NCBI RefSeq assembly: GCF_003012705.1
Contig: NZ_PXYL01000027.1
Coordinates: forward strand, 1-46,947
Direction: 5' to 3'
Length of the DNA stretch: 46,947 nt
From: Pseudaminobacter soli (ex Li et al. 2025)
GTDB lineage: Bacteria; Pseudomonadota; Alphaproteobacteria; Rhizobiales; Rhizobiaceae
A program made the position numbers and the translations under genes. Positions 46,826 to 46,947 of this stretch are shown in pieces. The notes beneath the pieces are model-generated. The model did not search any database and was not told the DNA's origin. It worked only from the letters and a program-made list of their open reading frames with translations. The number at the start of each line of letters is the position of its first letter. Position 1 is the stretch's first letter.

Positions 46826-46947
46826 ATGCCGGAATTCAAGAGCGACATCGAAATCGCGCGCGGCGCGAAGAAGCAGCCGATCCAGGCGATCGGCGACAAG
46901 ATCGGCATCGCCTCGGAGCATCTTTTGCCCTACGGCCACGACAAGGC
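46826..46947 (+). CDS. fhs: Formate-tetrahydrofolate ligase, N-terminal fragment (cut by the window end)
   Basis: The first 40 or so residues are present and continue past the window: [19 protein letters not shown], then [17 protein letters not shown]. This matches the start of formate-tetrahydrofolate ligases, which typically begin with DIEIA..A...PI and a conserved L.PYG..KA. The enzyme makes 10-formyl-tetrahydrofolate from formate with ATP. GAGGGGAG upstream of ATG 46826 is a strong ribosome site. Confidence 0.88.
   Translation, partial: MPEFKSDIEIARGAKKQPIQAIGDKIGIASEHLLPYGHDK

Overview
The window is GC-rich (about 60-65% by eye), densely packed chromosomal DNA from an alphaproteobacterium, most likely of the order Hyphomicrobiales (Mesorhizobium/Brucella relatives). 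Pointers are an Irr-type iron control element in front of an ftrABCD ferrous-iron operon, an alternative aa3 oxidase operon laid out like rhizobial coxMNOP, a bacterial transglutaminase-like cysteine peptidase (BTLCP), and opine/polar amino acid type ABC genes. No rRNA, tRNA, CRISPR array, intact insertion sequence or prophage was found. The species cannot be fixed from the sequence alone.

Layout. 578-3799: a thiamine-diphosphate enzyme and an MFS carrier. 3879-7002: a VirK/YbjX (DUF535) gene divergent from an AdeRS/BaeSR-like two-component system. 7231-8910: a periplasmic cytochrome P460-like haem protein and a Tat-exported alpha/beta hydrolase. 9372-14676: a Pls/PosA-type single-module membrane NRPS, a polyamine-type GNAT acetyltransferase and a phosphopantetheinyl transferase, with overlapping start/stop codons. 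14795-15655: UppP. 15717-20824 (minus): two diverged adenine deaminases flanking an AzgA-type purine permease, with a divergent LysR regulator (20944-21882). 22138-26661: a five-gene haem-copper oxidase operon. 26695-33228: a LysR gene divergent from a Rieske oxygenase, its reductase and a polar amino acid ABC transporter. 33509-36993: GtrA, GT2, ChbG/NaxD-like deacetylase and ArnT-like transferase, a likely lipid A amino-sugar module. 37003-39025: a His/Cys-rich repeat protein, BTLCP and a PAP2 phosphatase. 39281-42417: ftrABCD. 42450-46647: an MntP/YtaF-like exporter, a SIS-domain protein, an AI-2E family transporter and an HPP-CBS protein. 46826-end: the 5' end of fhs.

Most notable is the NRPS-GNAT-PPTase unit. 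Its architecture (A-T, six membrane helices, three beta-helix domains) is that of epsilon-poly-lysine synthetase, so a secreted or surface cationic homopolyamide is predicted. In the same 40 kb are genes of types linked elsewhere to surviving polycations: VirK/YbjX, undecaprenyl-pyrophosphate phosphatases, and a module resembling the Francisella FlmF2-NaxD-FlmK lipid A galactosamine pathway. A functional link between them is inference only. The other main points are a second adenine deaminase with a Cys in place of an apparent metal-site His, and overlapping alternative hairpins ahead of ftrABCD.
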